64,000 bases of DNA from Endobacter medicaginis (lineage in GTDB: Bacteria; Pseudomonadota; Alphaproteobacteria; Acetobacterales; Acetobacteraceae), in the NCBI RefSeq assembly GCF_014192375.1, contig NZ_JACHXV010000009.1, forward strand, positions 1 through 64,000, in the 5' to 3' direction. The position numbers and the translations under genes are program-made. Shown one piece after another: positions 52,121 through 63,361 of this stretch. How positions within the stretch are numbered: the stretch's first letter is position 1; each line of letters begins with the position of its first letter. The notes beneath the pieces were generated by a model. It had not been told where the DNA came from. It saw only the letters and a list, made by a program, of their open reading frames with translations, and did no database searches.

Positions 52121-52642
52121 ATGGGCGAAGGCGACACGACCGGCAAGCAGGGCCGCGGCACTCGGCCCGTGGAGGCGGCGACAGAGGTGGAAGCCCCGCG
52201 GCTGTTCCGAGCCGCCTCGGTGCGCGAACTGCTGCCGGCGATCACGAGACCCGCATACCGTCGTCGCTCGCCGGCCACCGCCGGACTGGTCGAAGCCTGG
52301 CCGCGCATCGCCGGGACGGAGCTGGCCGCGGTCAGCGCGCCGCGGCGCTGTGCGGGGGGCACGCTGAGCGTGGCCTGCGCCGGCCCGGCGGCGATGGAAC
52401 TCCAGCATCGCGGCGAGCAACTCATCGAGCGTGCCAACCGCATCCTCGGCCCGGGCGCGGTGCAGCGGCTGCGAATCGTGCAGGAACCCCTGCCTCCGGC
52501 CACACCGCAGGCGCCGAAGGTGCGGCCGGCGCCGGCGCCGATCAGCCTGCCGGACCTGCCCGAGGGACCGCTGCGCGCCGCCCTCGAACGGCTGGGCGGG
52601 CATCTGGTCGCCGGCACCGACAGGTCGGAGCCGCGGCGATGA
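52121..52642 (+). CDS. DUF721 protein (DciA-like)
   Basis: This 173-residue DUF721 protein has VRELLPAITRPAYRRRSPAT, LVEAWPRIAG, GGTLSVACAGPAAMELQHRG and IERANRILGPGAVQRLRI, the conserved core of the family related to DciA, the helicase-loading protein of many bacteria. A proline-rich C-terminus follows. The mutY-DUF721 neighbourhood is conserved in alphaproteobacteria. It is divergent from mutY, and its stop overlaps the next SDR gene's start (ATGA). Confidence 0.85.
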   Translation: MGEGDTTGKQGRGTRPVEAATEVEAPRLFRAASVRELLPAITRPAYRRRSPATAGLVEAWPRIAGTELAAVSAPRRCAGGTLSVACAGPAAMELQHRGEQLIERANRILGPGAVQRLRIVQEPLPPATPQAPKVRPAPAPISLPDLPEGPLRAALERLGGHLVAGTDRSEPRR

Positions 52643-53694
52643 GGCCTGGCGACGAGGCTTCCCGCAGCGTCACCGCGATCATTACCGGTGCGTCTTCGGG
52701 GATCGGGCGCTGCACGGCGGCGCTGTTCGCGGCACGCGGCTGGCGGGTCGGGCTGATCGCACGCGGTCTCGAGGGATTGGAGGCGACCGCCGCCGAGATC
52801 CGCGCCGCTGGCGGGATGTGCGCGATCGCGGTGGCCGACGTCACGGACCGCGACGCGCTGACCCAAGCCGCCGGACGGCTGGCGGAAGCGCTGGGCCGGC
52901 CGGGGGTATGGGTGAACGCGGCCGGCAATGGAGTGTATGGGCTGTTTGCCGAGACCCCGGCCGATTTCCACGACCGGGTCACCGAGGTGACCTATGGCGG
53001 CACGGTCAATGGTTGCCGGGTGGCGCTCGGACTGATGGCGGCAGACCGGCCGGGGGCGATCGTCAATCTGTGCTCTGGGGTGGCGCTGCATGCACTGCCG
53101 CTGATGAGCGCCTATTCGGGGGCCAAGGCGGCGGTGCGCGCCTTCACCCAGGCCCTGCATGTCGAACTGCGCCTGTCACGGGCGCAGCTGCGCGTGGCGA
53201 GCGTGATCCCGCCGGCAGCGAATACGCCATTCTTCGCCCATGCGCCGAGCCTGATGGGTGCGCCCGCCCGCCCCGCGCCACCGATCTATGCGCCGGAGGT
53301 CATCGCGCGCGCCATCTATCTCGCAGCCCTCGGGCGCAACCCTGAACGTCTGGTCACCGGCACCATCTGGGGTTTCGCGGCGGTCTGCCGCGCCTCGACG
53401 CGACTGGCGGCGTTCCTGATGACCCGGCTGGGGTTCGAGGGCCAGCTCGCGCGCGAGACGGTCGAGGTCGAGCCCAACCTGTTCGCCCCCGCACGTCGCA
53501 CGATCGGCCGCACGGGCGAATTCAGCGCGACGGCGCGGCGGCGCAGCTTCCAGCTCGCCTGCGCCGAGTTCGTGCAGTTCCGCCTGGGTCTGGGCCTCAA
53601 TCGCGCACTCGTGCCGCCAGCGCCGACCAGACCCGCCCCGCCAGCGCTGCATCCTCTGCCCGCCGGTTCGGCCGCACGATCGTCCGACGCTTGA
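52639..53694 (+). CDS. Short-chain dehydrogenase/reductase with C-terminal extension
   Basis: This 351-residue classical SDR has the nucleotide motif TGASSGIGR, a VNAAGNG segment, the catalytic Ser in LCSGVALH and Y-S-G-A-K (SAYSGAKAAVRAF). The SDR core ends near residue 250. A ~100-residue basic, arginine/proline-rich tail follows, of which the last ~33 residues are encoded antisense to the next SDR gene. Substrate is unknown. It is coupled to the DUF721 gene. Confidence 0.85.
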   Translation: MRPGDEASRSVTAIITGASSGIGRCTAALFAARGWRVGLIARGLEGLEATAAEIRAAGGMCAIAVADVTDRDALTQAAGRLAEALGRPGVWVNAAGNGVYGLFAETPADFHDRVTEVTYGGTVNGCRVALGLMAADRPGAIVNLCSGVALHALPLMSAYSGAKAAVRAFTQALHVELRLSRAQLRVASVIPPAANTPFFAHAPSLMGAPARPAPPIYAPEVIARAIYLAALGRNPERLVTGTIWGFAAVCRASTRLAAFLMTRLGFEGQLARETVEVEPNLFAPARRTIGRTGEFSATARRRSFQLACAEFVQFRLGLGLNRALVPPAPTRPAPPALHPLPAGSAARSSDA

Positions 53695-54457
53695 GGTAGC
53701 AGCCGCTCACGCCGCGCATCTCGGGTGCGGTGGCTGCCCAGACAGGGGTGTCGGCGCCCTCCTCCGGACTGAGGGCGAAGCGCGTCACCACACGCCAGCC
53801 CCAGCCGGCGTGCCCCGGATCGCGCACCAGGTCGGTGGCGACGAAGCCAGGATGCACGACATTGACGGTGATGCCGGTGCCGGCCAGGGCACGGGCCTGG
53901 TGGAAGGCGGCGATCATCACCGCGAGCTTGGACCGCGCATAGGCCCGGCTCATCCCCCAGCCGCGCTCGAGCTCGAGATCGTCGGGGTCGATGCCGACAT
54001 GATCCGAGGTCGAGGAACCGGTGACCACCACGCGCGCCTCGCCACGCCGGGCCACGGCCGCACGAAGACTGGGCAGCAAGGCCTCGGTCAGCACCATCGG
54101 TGCAAGCGTGTTGGTGGCCAGCACCGTCTCGATGCCCTCGGCGGTGAGACTGCGCCGGGCGGTGAAGGTGCCGGCATTGTGCATCAGCACGTCGATCGGC
54201 CGCCCGGCGAGACTTTCGGCGAATGCCCGGGCCTGGGCGAGCTCGGCAAGATCGACACTGCGGGTCTCGATCCGCGCCCCGGGGAACTCGCCGGCGATCC
54301 AGTCCCGCGTGGCGGACAGCTTCGTCGTCGAGCGCCCGGCGAGCAGAAGGTCGAAGTTTGCCTGCGCCAGTCCACGCGCGATGAACCGGCCGATGCCGCT
54401 ACCTGCGCCGGTGATGAGGGCGAGGCGCGAGGGGTGGGCTGCGGGTTCGGCGGTCAT
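53597..54457 (-). CDS. Short-chain dehydrogenase/reductase (retinol-dehydrogenase-like)
   Basis: This 286-residue SDR has TGAGSGIGR, the DLAELAQARAF region, VLMHNAGTF, VVVTGSSTSDHVG (catalytic Ser) and SRAYARSKLAVM (Y-x3-K). The later NVVHPGFVATDLVRD resembles retinol-dehydrogenase/WW-domain oxidoreductase-like SDRs. It probably reduces a lipophilic carbonyl with NADP(H). Start 54457 (MTAEPAAHP) was preferred to 54514. Its 3' end overlaps the convergent SDR gene by 98 bases, unusually long. Confidence 0.88.
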   Translation of the reverse strand: MTAEPAAHPSRLALITGAGSGIGRFIARGLAQANFDLLLAGRSTTKLSATRDWIAGEFPGARIETRSVDLAELAQARAFAESLAGRPIDVLMHNAGTFTARRSLTAEGIETVLATNTLAPMVLTEALLPSLRAAVARRGEARVVVTGSSTSDHVGIDPDDLELERGWGMSRAYARSKLAVMIAAFHQARALAGTGITVNVVHPGFVATDLVRDPGHAGWGWRVVTRFALSPEEGADTPVWAATAPEMRGVSGCYLKRRTIVRPNRRAEDAALAGRVWSALAARVRD

Positions 54458-54610
54458 GTGGGGCACTCCGGTCGTTCTCCACGGCAGATGGCGCCGACCC
54501 GGCGGCCCCTGCAACCACCGCCCGGTCGAACCCGGGCTGCGCCCTGTGGTTTACGCTTCTGCAACGATACGCGGCGCCTGCTGGTCGCGTGAGCCCTGGA
54601 GGTCCAAGAA

Positions 54611-55012
54611 ATGCCGGTGATTTCGCCCCTGCTGTCGATCGTGAGCTGGTCGGTCGTGCTCTTCTTCATCCACCTGATCGTCCAGGACCTGACGATGACG
54701 CGCGAGCGGGGGCTGGAGTGGAATGTCGGCGCGCGTGACGGCACCGCCCGCGCGCTGAGCGATGTCGCAGCACGCGCCGACCGCGCGTTCGCCAATTTCC
54801 GCGAGACCTATGTGGTGTTCATCGGTCTCGCCGTGCTGTGCCTGATCACCGCGCCGCTGAGCGACGTGGCGATCATCGGCGGCTGGGTGTGGTTCGTCGC
54901 CCGCATCGCCTACCTGCCGCTGTACCTGAGCGGGGTGAAGCGCATTCGCACGTTGGCCTGGCTGGTCTCGATCGGCGGTCTGGTGGCGATGCTGATCGCC
55001 GGTTTCGTATAG
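54611..55012 (+). CDS. MAPEG-family membrane protein
   Basis: This 133-residue protein has four membrane helices and the MAPEG layout: an N-terminal helix, GLEWNVGARDG (loop with the glutathione-binding region), ADRAFANFRETYVVFIGLAV (the conserved N-x-x-E-T-Y-like core) and WVWFVARIAYLPLYLSG. It is probably a glutathione-transferase-type inner-membrane protein. AGGTCC lies before the ATG. It ends just before the large inverted repeat at 55034. Confidence 0.85.
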   Translation: MPVISPLLSIVSWSVVLFFIHLIVQDLTMTRERGLEWNVGARDGTARALSDVAARADRAFANFRETYVVFIGLAVLCLITAPLSDVAIIGGWVWFVARIAYLPLYLSGVKRIRTLAWLVSIGGLVAMLIAGFV

Positions 55013-55033
55013 GCTCGGAGCGTGTCTGGAAAA

Positions 55034-55150
55034 TCCGGCACCGGCCCACACCCCCACCCGGCCACCCATTTCAGCATACTGTCGTGGGTGGCCGGGTGGG
55101 GGTGTGGGCCGGTGCCGGACCCGGGAATGCGCCGTACGGCGCATTCCCGG
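55034..55150. repeat. Large double inverted repeat (35-bp and 14-bp stems)
   Basis: Arms 55034-55068 and 55085-55119 are perfect 35-base reverse complements around a 16-base loop; the sequence alternates C-rich and G-rich tracts (CCGGCCCACACCCCCACC). Directly after it, CCGGGAATGCGCCG-TA-CGGCGCATTCCCGG (55121-55150) forms a perfect 14-bp stem. The structure fills the gap between the convergent MAPEG and cyanase genes. It may act as a bidirectional terminator, but its length and perfection suggest a mobile palindromic repeat. Confidence 0.85.
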
Positions 55151-55158
55151 ACAAGCGC

Positions 55159-55614
55159 TCAGAACACCTTGTAGGGCAGGAACTTCCCCGACAGCAGGAT
55201 CCTCACCCGGTCGCCCTTGGGATCAGGCTCGCGCTGCAGGTCCATCGAGAAGTCGATCGCACTCATGATGCCGTCACCGAACTCCTCGGCGATCAGCTCC
55301 TTGATCGCCGGACCATAGACACTGAGCATTTCGTAGAACCGGTACAGCAGCGGATCGTCGGGCGGCCGTCCGTTGAAGGTCCCCTTCATCGGCGGACGGG
55401 TCAGGAAGGGCTTTGCCGCCGGGTCGAGCTGGAGGATGCCGCACAGCGCATCCGCCTGTTCCGCGCTGAACGTCATCTGCCCCAGACAGGCGGCGGTGAC
55501 CCATTCCTTGCTCAGGCCCAGACGACTGGCGACCTCCGCCCAGCTCAGCCCGGCATGGATCCGGGCGAGCACGATCGCCTCGGTGACCTCGTCGCGATTT
55601 CGAAACATCCCCAT
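55159..55614 (-). CDS. cynS: Cyanate hydratase (cyanase)
   Basis: This 151-residue cyanase converts cyanate plus bicarbonate to carbamate and CO2. It has the N-terminal helical domain (LSWAEVASRLGLSKEWVTAA) and the catalytic C-terminal domain with R92, E95 and S118 (in YRFYEMLSVYGPAIKELI and DGIMSAIDFSM), matching the E. coli triad. It is near full length (E. coli 156). The ATG at 55614 follows GGAGAAATGG. No cynT/cynX partners are adjacent; it stands alone downstream of priA. Confidence 0.95.
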   Translation of the reverse strand: MGMFRNRDEVTEAIVLARIHAGLSWAEVASRLGLSKEWVTAACLGQMTFSAEQADALCGILQLDPAAKPFLTRPPMKGTFNGRPPDDPLLYRFYEMLSVYGPAIKELIAEEFGDGIMSAIDFSMDLQREPDPKGDRVRILLSGKFLPYKVF

Positions 55615-55678
55615 TTCTCCGTCCCGGGTGGTGTGATCGAACTCTGCTTTGTTTGGCTGCGATGTTGAAGCCCGTCCC

Positions 55679-57874
55679 TCACAGGAAGGACACGGGATCC
55701 ACATCGATATCCACCCGTGCCGCTCCCCTGATCGCGGCCTCGGCAAGCCAGGCACGCAGGATCGGCTGCACCGCGATGTCGCGCCGCGTGCGCAGCAGCA
55801 GGCGGCGTCGGTGACGGCCACGCAGCAGGGCGAGCGGTGCGGGTGCGGGGCCGAGCACCTCGATGCCGTCACCCTTCGGCGCGGTCTGGCCGAGGCGACG
55901 CGCTGCGGCATCGGCATCCGTGGCCGCGTCCGCGCTGACGATGAGAGCGGCCAGCCGGCCGTAAGGAGGCCAGTGGCCAGGGCGACGCTGTGCGGCCTCC
56001 CGGGCCATGAATCCGTCGAGATCGCCGGCCACCAGGGCCACAGTGGCGGGATGTTCGGGCATCCAGCTCTGCAGCAGCACGCGGCCCGGCGCCTCTGCGC
56101 GGCCGGCGCGGCCGGCGACCTGATGCAGGAGCTGCACGGTGCGTTCGGCAGCCCGCAGGTCGCCGCCCGACAGACCGAGATCAGCATCCACCACACCGAC
56201 CAGGGTGAGATGCGGGAAATGCCAGCCCTTGGCGACGATCTGGGTGCCGATCACCAGATCGACCTCGCGCGCGGCGATCGCGCCGGCAGCGCGTGCGGCG
56301 GCGTCCGGCCCGACCAGCGTGTCCGACGCCATCACCAGCCGGCGCGCCTGGGGAAACAGCGCCGCCGCCTCGTCGGTGATGCGCTCGACGCCAGGGCCGA
56401 TCGGGGTCAGCGAATGGGCGGCGCCACAGGACGGGCACAGTTCGGGGATCGGCGCGCTGTAGCCGCAATGATGGCAGGCGAGACGCGCCCGCGCCCGGTG
56501 CTCGACCAGCCAGGCGGTGCAGTTGGGGCATTCGATGCGGTGCCCGCAGGTGCGGCACAGCGTCAGCGGCGCATAACCACGTCGGTTGAGGAACAGCAGC
56601 GCCTGTTCGCCGCGGCCGAGATGCTCGCGCACGGCGTCCACCAGCACCGGCGAGAGGAACGCGCCGCGCTCCGGCGGATGGGCGCGCATGTCGATCGCGG
56701 CGACCTCGGGCAGGGTGGCGCCACCATGGCGACGGGCGAGGCGGAGATGGCGGTAGCGCCCGGCCTCGACATTGGCGCGGGTCTCAAGGCTCGGTGTGGC
56801 GGAGGCGAGGACGATGGGGATATCGGCGAGGCGGGCGCGCACCACCGCCATGTCGCGGGCATGGTAGGTCACGCCCTCCTCCTGCTTGAAGGCCGTCTCG
56901 TGCTCCTCGTCGACCACGATCAGCCCGAGTTCGCCGAACGGCAGGAACAGCGCAGAGCGCGCACCGACCACCACGCGCGCGCTGCCGTCGGCGACCGCGC
57001 GCCAGGCGATGCGCCGCCGACGCGAGCCGAGATCGGAGTGCCACACCGTCGGCGCCACCCCGAAACGCTGGCGGAAGCGCTCGAGCCATTGCGCCGAGAG
57101 CGCGATCTCCGGCAGCAGCACCAGCGCCTGCCGACCCTGCCGCAGGGCCTCGGCGATGGCTTCGAAATAGACCTCGGTCTTGCCGGAGCCGGTGACACCT
57201 TCGAGCAGGGTGACGCCAAAGCCGCGCACGGCACGCAGTTCGTCGGCGGCGGCGCGCTGTTCGGACGACAGGACGGGGCCGGGATGGTCGGGATCGGGCG
57301 CGGTGAAGGCCGGGGTGGAGAGATCCACCGCACGCAGCAGCCCGGCCTGCCCCATGCCGCGGATGACGCCGTCGCCCACCCCGGCCGCCTCGGCCAGCCC
57401 GCGTGTGGTCAGCGGCCCGGCGGCGAGGGCTTCGCGCACGCGGGCACGCTGCGCGGTCAGCCGCGTCGTCTCAGGCCAGGGCTCGGCCAGAGCCCAGCCG
57501 GCGAGCGGGGGTGGCGGCGTGATGGCATTGGTGCGCATCGCCATCGCCATCACCAGCCCCGGCGGGGTGAGCGTGTAGGCCGCCAGCCAGTCGACGAAGC
57601 GACGCAGATCGTCGGGCATCGGCGGTGCATCGATCACGGCGCTGATCGGGCGGAGACGGTTGTGCGAGACCGGGCGCGCGCCGGCTGTGGTAAGCTCCGC
57701 CGGCCATGGCCCACTGTCCTGACCTCGCGACCAGACGATGCCGAGCACCTCGCGCCTGCCGAGCGGCACCTGCACCAGCGTGCCGGGCGGCGGGGCGACC
57801 GCGCCGAGCGGCACCGCATAGTCGAACGGCCCCTCGAACGGGTAGGGCAGCAGGACGGGGATGCGGTCGCTCAT
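55679..57874 (-). CDS. priA: Primosomal protein N' (replication restart helicase)
   Basis: This 731-residue protein has the N-terminal DNA-binding domain ([19 protein letters not shown]), the Walker [16 protein letters not shown], the DEEH box ([15 protein letters not shown]), [16 protein letters not shown], the zinc-binding cysteine array ([28 protein letters not shown]) and motif [17 protein letters not shown]. It restarts stalled replication forks. Start 57874 (MSDRIP) was chosen over 57991. It is divergent from the DUF484 gene. Confidence 0.96.
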   Translation of the reverse strand: MSDRIPVLLPYPFEGPFDYAVPLGAVAPPPGTLVQVPLGRREVLGIVWSRGQDSGPWPAELTTAGARPVSHNRLRPISAVIDAPPMPDDLRRFVDWLAAYTLTPPGLVMAMAMRTNAITPPPPLAGWALAEPWPETTRLTAQRARVREALAAGPLTTRGLAEAAGVGDGVIRGMGQAGLLRAVDLSTPAFTAPDPDHPGPVLSSEQRAAADELRAVRGFGVTLLEGVTGSGKTEVYFEAIAEALRQGRQALVLLPEIALSAQWLERFRQRFGVAPTVWHSDLGSRRRRIAWRAVADGSARVVVGARSALFLPFGELGLIVVDEEHETAFKQEEGVTYHARDMAVVRARLADIPIVLASATPSLETRANVEAGRYRHLRLARRHGGATLPEVAAIDMRAHPPERGAFLSPVLVDAVREHLGRGEQALLFLNRRGYAPLTLCRTCGHRIECPNCTAWLVEHRARARLACHHCGYSAPIPELCPSCGAAHSLTPIGPGVERITDEAAALFPQARRLVMASDTLVGPDAAARAAGAIAAREVDLVIGTQIVAKGWHFPHLTLVGVVDADLGLSGGDLRAAERTVQLLHQVAGRAGRAEAPGRVLLQSWMPEHPATVALVAGDLDGFMAREAAQRRPGHWPPYGRLAALIVSADAATDADAAARRLGQTAPKGDGIEVLGPAPAPLALLRGRHRRRLLLRTRRDIAVQPILRAWLAEAAIRGAARVDIDVDPVSFL

Positions 57875-57926
57875 CACCGCCGACTGTGGCGACTGCGCCG
57901 CGCGGCAGCAAATCGGGGCGGCCGGC

Positions 57927-58576
57927 ATGAGCGCCACGATCGACTCGGCGGCGGTGGTGCGGTTCCTGCGCGACAACCCCGATTTCCTCACGCGCCACCC
58001 GGAGCTCTACCGCCATCTCGCACCGCCCGCGCGGCCGCATGGCGAGGTGCTGGCCGACCACATGGCCTCGATGCTGCACCGCGCGCGGCTGGATGCGGCC
58101 GATGCGCGGGCCAAGGCGGAGACGCGACTCGGCACCGAGCGCGCGGGCGCCGACCTCGCCGTGCGCGTGCGCGTCTGCGTGCTCGCGCTGCTCGGCGAGG
58201 ACGATGTCGGCGAATGGGTCGAGCATTCGCTGCCCGGCCTGCTCGGCATCGATGCCGCCGGTCTGCGGCGCGAGGGGGACGGACTCGCGGCGGGCAGCAT
58301 CAACGCGCTGCTGGGCGCCGCGGGGGTACGACTCGATGCCGCGCCCTCGCCCGAACTGCGCCGCATGCTGCACGGATCGGCGGCCCCGCTGGCGCAGCAT
58401 GCCGCCTATGTCAGGGTACCGGCGGGGACGGCGGCCTGCGTGCTCGCCCTCGCCTGCCGGGACCGCGAGGTGGCGAGCGGTGCCGCGGGGGCAGAGGCGC
58501 TGGGCTTCCTCGGCGAGGCGATCGGCGCCTGCCTGTCGCGGCTCGCACGGGCCCGCATGCGCGTGGTCGCACGGCA

Positions 58577-58580
<4 letters not shown>
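57927..58580 (+). CDS. DUF484 (GAF-like) protein
   Basis: This 217-residue protein has the family's N-terminal [20 protein letters not shown] and a helical linker, then a GAF-like domain ending [19 protein letters not shown]. Function is unknown; the gene is conserved next to xerC in proteobacteria and could assist chromosome-dimer resolution or signalling. The start at 57927 begins the conserved motif. Its stop overlaps the xerC start (ATGA). Confidence 0.88.
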
Positions 58581-60498
<1,918 letters not shown>

Positions 60499-60509
60499 CC
60501 GTCATCCGC

Positions 60510-61409
60510 ATGTGGTTCCGGCTGGTCCTGACGCTGCTCGGCACATGGTTGGGCCACGCCGCCGCGCAGGCGCAGGGTTGCGCCGTCGCGCCGGTCGCGG
60601 TGCTGGCCGTGCGCGATACCGCGGGCGTACTGACGGTGACGGCCCGCCTGGGTGGCCGCGACGTGGCGATGGTGCTCGACACCGGCTCCGAGGGCGGGCT
60701 GGTCACGCCCGAGGCGGCCCACACGCTGCCGGTCGATGCCGCCACCGCAGCGCCCCCCGTCGCACTGCAGATGTACGGCGCCAATGGGGGTCAGCGCATC
60801 GCACGGATGGTGTCGGTGCCCGATCTCCAGCTGGGCGGGCTGCATGTCGCGCTGGCCGCGGTCGCGGTGAGCCGGCTGCCGTTCCAGCCGATGTTGCGCC
60901 CGCCGATCGCCGGGCTGATCGGGGCGGACCTGCTGTCGCATTTCGACCTCGAGCTCGACGTCGCCGGTGGCACCGCGCGGCTGTATGCGCCGGGCTGCGC
61001 CGACCCTCCCCGACCACCCGGCTGGCACGGGGCCCGCGCCGTCGGCCTGCTGCGGGTCGGCGATCGGCTGGTCGGGCAGGCCGTGCTGGACGGCCATGCG
61101 GTGAGCGCGCTGGTCGATACCGGCGCGCGCGGCCGGGTGGTGGGGCTGGCCACCGCGCTCGCGCTGGGGATCGACGAGGCGGAACTCGGCGCGGATTCGG
61201 GCGGCACCGCCAGCGGGCTCGGTGCGCAGCCCGGCTTCTATCGCTGGCACCGCTTCCGCAGCTTCAGCTTCGCCGGCCACGGCGAACGCGACGTGACCCT
61301 CACCGTCTCGCGGCTCGACGATGTGGCCGACATGCTGCTGGGGGCGGACTGGTTCGCCGCCCATACGGTCTGGATCTCGTGGGCGAGAGCCACGATGTGG
61401 GTCCGGTGA
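60510..61409 (+). CDS. Secreted double retropepsin-like aspartic protease
   Basis: This 299-residue protein has a signal peptide (LVLTLLGTWLGHAAAQAQ). Two retropepsin-type catalytic segments are present, MVLDTGSEGGLVTPEAA (~residue 55) and ALVDTGARGRVVGLATAL (~residue 203), each D-T-G with a following hydrophobic strand (GLIGADLLSHFDLELD and MLLGADWFAAHTVWI). It thus looks like a single-chain fused dimer acting in the periplasm. It follows pip by 11 bases and is probably in the same operon. Confidence 0.8.
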   Translation: MWFRLVLTLLGTWLGHAAAQAQGCAVAPVAVLAVRDTAGVLTVTARLGGRDVAMVLDTGSEGGLVTPEAAHTLPVDAATAAPPVALQMYGANGGQRIARMVSVPDLQLGGLHVALAAVAVSRLPFQPMLRPPIAGLIGADLLSHFDLELDVAGGTARLYAPGCADPPRPPGWHGARAVGLLRVGDRLVGQAVLDGHAVSALVDTGARGRVVGLATALALGIDEAELGADSGGTASGLGAQPGFYRWHRFRSFSFAGHGERDVTLTVSRLDDVADMLLGADWFAAHTVWISWARATMWVR

Positions 61410-61419
61410 CCCCGGCGGA

Positions 61420-61881
61420 TCAGGCCGACACACTCTCCGCCGCGCACCTGGCGCACAGGCCCGGCACCTCGAGCGCGCCATCGCCGACGACGAAGCCATG
61501 CAACCCCGCGGCCCGCGCGAGAGCCGACTGGATACCGGAATCCTCCAGCTCGACGACGCTGCCGCAGCTCCGGCAGACCAGCAACTGGGCAGGATGGGCG
61601 TGATGTCCGCCGCCCGCACAGCTGACGAAGGCGTTCTGCAGGGCCAGCTTGTGCACCAGCCCGTGCGCAAGCAGGAAATCCAGCGCGCGATACACGGTCG
61701 GCGGCGCCGCCCCGGCATGGCGTAGCCGCAGCTGGTCGAGCAGCTCATAGGCGCCGACCGGCCGGTCCGCCTCCAGCACCAGTTCGAGCACCAGCCGCCG
61801 CAGCTCGGTCAGTCTGCCGCCCTGCCGCGCACAGTTTTCCGCAGCGGCATCCAGGCGTTCGGCTGTGGAAGCGTCATTCAT
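61420..61881 (-). CDS. zur: Zinc uptake regulator (Zur, Fur family)
   Basis: This 153-residue Fur-family protein has LTELRRLVLELVLEADRPVG, a winged helix PPTVYRALDFLLAHGLVHKL, the H-H-A-H site (GGGHHAHPAQLLVCRSCGSV) and a second Cys pair (CARC) at the C-terminus. Both C-x-x-C pairs of the structural zinc site are present, unlike the Fur at 23406. It likely represses zinc uptake. No Zur-box candidate was recognised nearby. Confidence 0.9.
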   Translation of the reverse strand: MNDASTAERLDAAAENCARQGGRLTELRRLVLELVLEADRPVGAYELLDQLRLRHAGAAPPTVYRALDFLLAHGLVHKLALQNAFVSCAGGGHHAHPAQLLVCRSCGSVVELEDSGIQSALARAAGLHGFVVGDGALEVPGLCARCAAESVSA

Positions 61882-61996
61882 CGCCGTCTCATCGGATCAG
61901 CAGCCCGCTTCGTCAAGGCGTTTACCATTTGTCCACCATCAGCGGCGCAGAATGAGGACGACGACGGATAACCCGGCCTGAGGAGGGTCGAACATC

Positions 61997-63361
61997 ATGC
62001 GCAATGGTTTGCTTGGCCAGATTGCCACACCGCCAGCCGGAACCTTGCTCCACGAGGCCTTGCTGCGCATGGGCGAGGCGGACTGGAACGGCGCTCATCT
62101 GCTGCTCAGCGAAGCGCTCGAACAACCCACGATGCAGCGCGATGCCCGGCTGCTGCTGTCGGAGGTGTGCCAGGCGCTCGGCGAACACGAGGCGGCGCTG
62201 CAGCACCTGTCGGAGGCCCTCGCGCAGAATCCGCTGACCTCGCGCGGTCTGCCCGGCGCCGCCGGCGTGCCGGCCCGCCGGCGCGTGCTGATGCTGGCCG
62301 TGCCCGGTGATTTCCAGGCCAACCTGCCGCTGGCGATGCTGCTCGACGATCCGCAGACCGAGCTGCACACGCTCTGGATCACCGATCCGGCGCTGATCCT
62401 GTCGGACCCGTGGCGTGCCCGTGCGCTGGTGCCGCGCGGCCTCGATGTCGTCTTCACCGTGATCGCCCAGGACGAACGCCACACCGATGCGCTGCGCGCG
62501 GCGGACATGCTGATCGCCACCCTCGGCCTGCCGTCGCTCAACAATCCGCGCCTGATCTCCGGCCTATCGCGGATCGAAGCGGCCTGGATGCTGTCGGGCT
62601 GCGCCGATCTGGTGGTCCCGCAGCCCCGCCTGCTGAGCCGCAAGATGCTCGCCTGCGAGACGATCGGACGCGACGGCACGGCGGTGCTGATCCGCCCGGA
62701 GCACTCCCATGCCGGGCTGGGCCTGGCACGCATCGTCGACGCCCCCGGGCGCGACAGCTATCTCGCCGCCCATGCCGACGAGACCGGCTTCATCCTCACC
62801 CCTTTCGTCGACACCCGATCACCGGACGGTCTGTTCCGCAAATACCGGGTGGTGTTCGTCGACGGCAGATGGCTGCCAGTCCACATGGCGATCCACTCGG
62901 ACTGGGCAGTGTGGTACTACAACGCCAACATGCAGGCGCATCCCGGGCGCCGCCGCGAGGAGGAAGCGTTCCTCGCCGACCCCCGCGCGGTGCTGGGGGA
63001 GGCGACGCAGCGTGGCCTCGACCATATCGGACAGCGGATCCGCCTGGATTATTTCGGCGTCGATTTCGGCGTCGCCCCCGATGGCCGCGCGGTGCTGTTC
63101 GAGGTCGAGACCGGCATGGTCGTGCATCATGCCGACGACCCGGCGATGTTCGGCTACCGACTCGAGGCGGCGCGGCGGATCCGATGCGAGGTCGAGCTGA
63201 TGATCGACCGTCGGATCGAACGACGCGGTGCGGCCGAGCGCCGCAGCTCCGTCCGCGCGATCCAGAACCCGAACGTCTACACCGTCACCCGACGCCGCCC
63301 ACCGCCGCGTCTCAGCGCCTCCGGCGACCCGCTGGCCGGCGCCTACCTGCCGGAGGGCTGA
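61997..63361 (+). CDS. TPR protein with RimK-like ATP-grasp domain
   Basis: This 454-residue protein has TPR-like helices (~20-80) followed by a domain with the features of ATP-grasp ligases: VLIRPEHSHAGLGLARIV, FRKYRVVFVDGRWLPVHMAI, SDWAVWYYNANM and DYFGVDFGVAPDGRAVLFEV (metal-binding D/E region). It may ligate an amino acid to a peptide or other acceptor; the partner is unknown. A GGAGGG precedes the ATG. Its end overlaps the convergent membrane protein gene by 19 bases. Confidence 0.75.
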   Translation: MRNGLLGQIATPPAGTLLHEALLRMGEADWNGAHLLLSEALEQPTMQRDARLLLSEVCQALGEHEAALQHLSEALAQNPLTSRGLPGAAGVPARRRVLMLAVPGDFQANLPLAMLLDDPQTELHTLWITDPALILSDPWRARALVPRGLDVVFTVIAQDERHTDALRAADMLIATLGLPSLNNPRLISGLSRIEAAWMLSGCADLVVPQPRLLSRKMLACETIGRDGTAVLIRPEHSHAGLGLARIVDAPGRDSYLAAHADETGFILTPFVDTRSPDGLFRKYRVVFVDGRWLPVHMAIHSDWAVWYYNANMQAHPGRRREEEAFLADPRAVLGEATQRGLDHIGQRIRLDYFGVDFGVAPDGRAVLFEVETGMVVHHADDPAMFGYRLEAARRIRCEVELMIDRRIERRGAAERRSSVRAIQNPNVYTVTRRRPPPRLSASGDPLAGAYLPEG

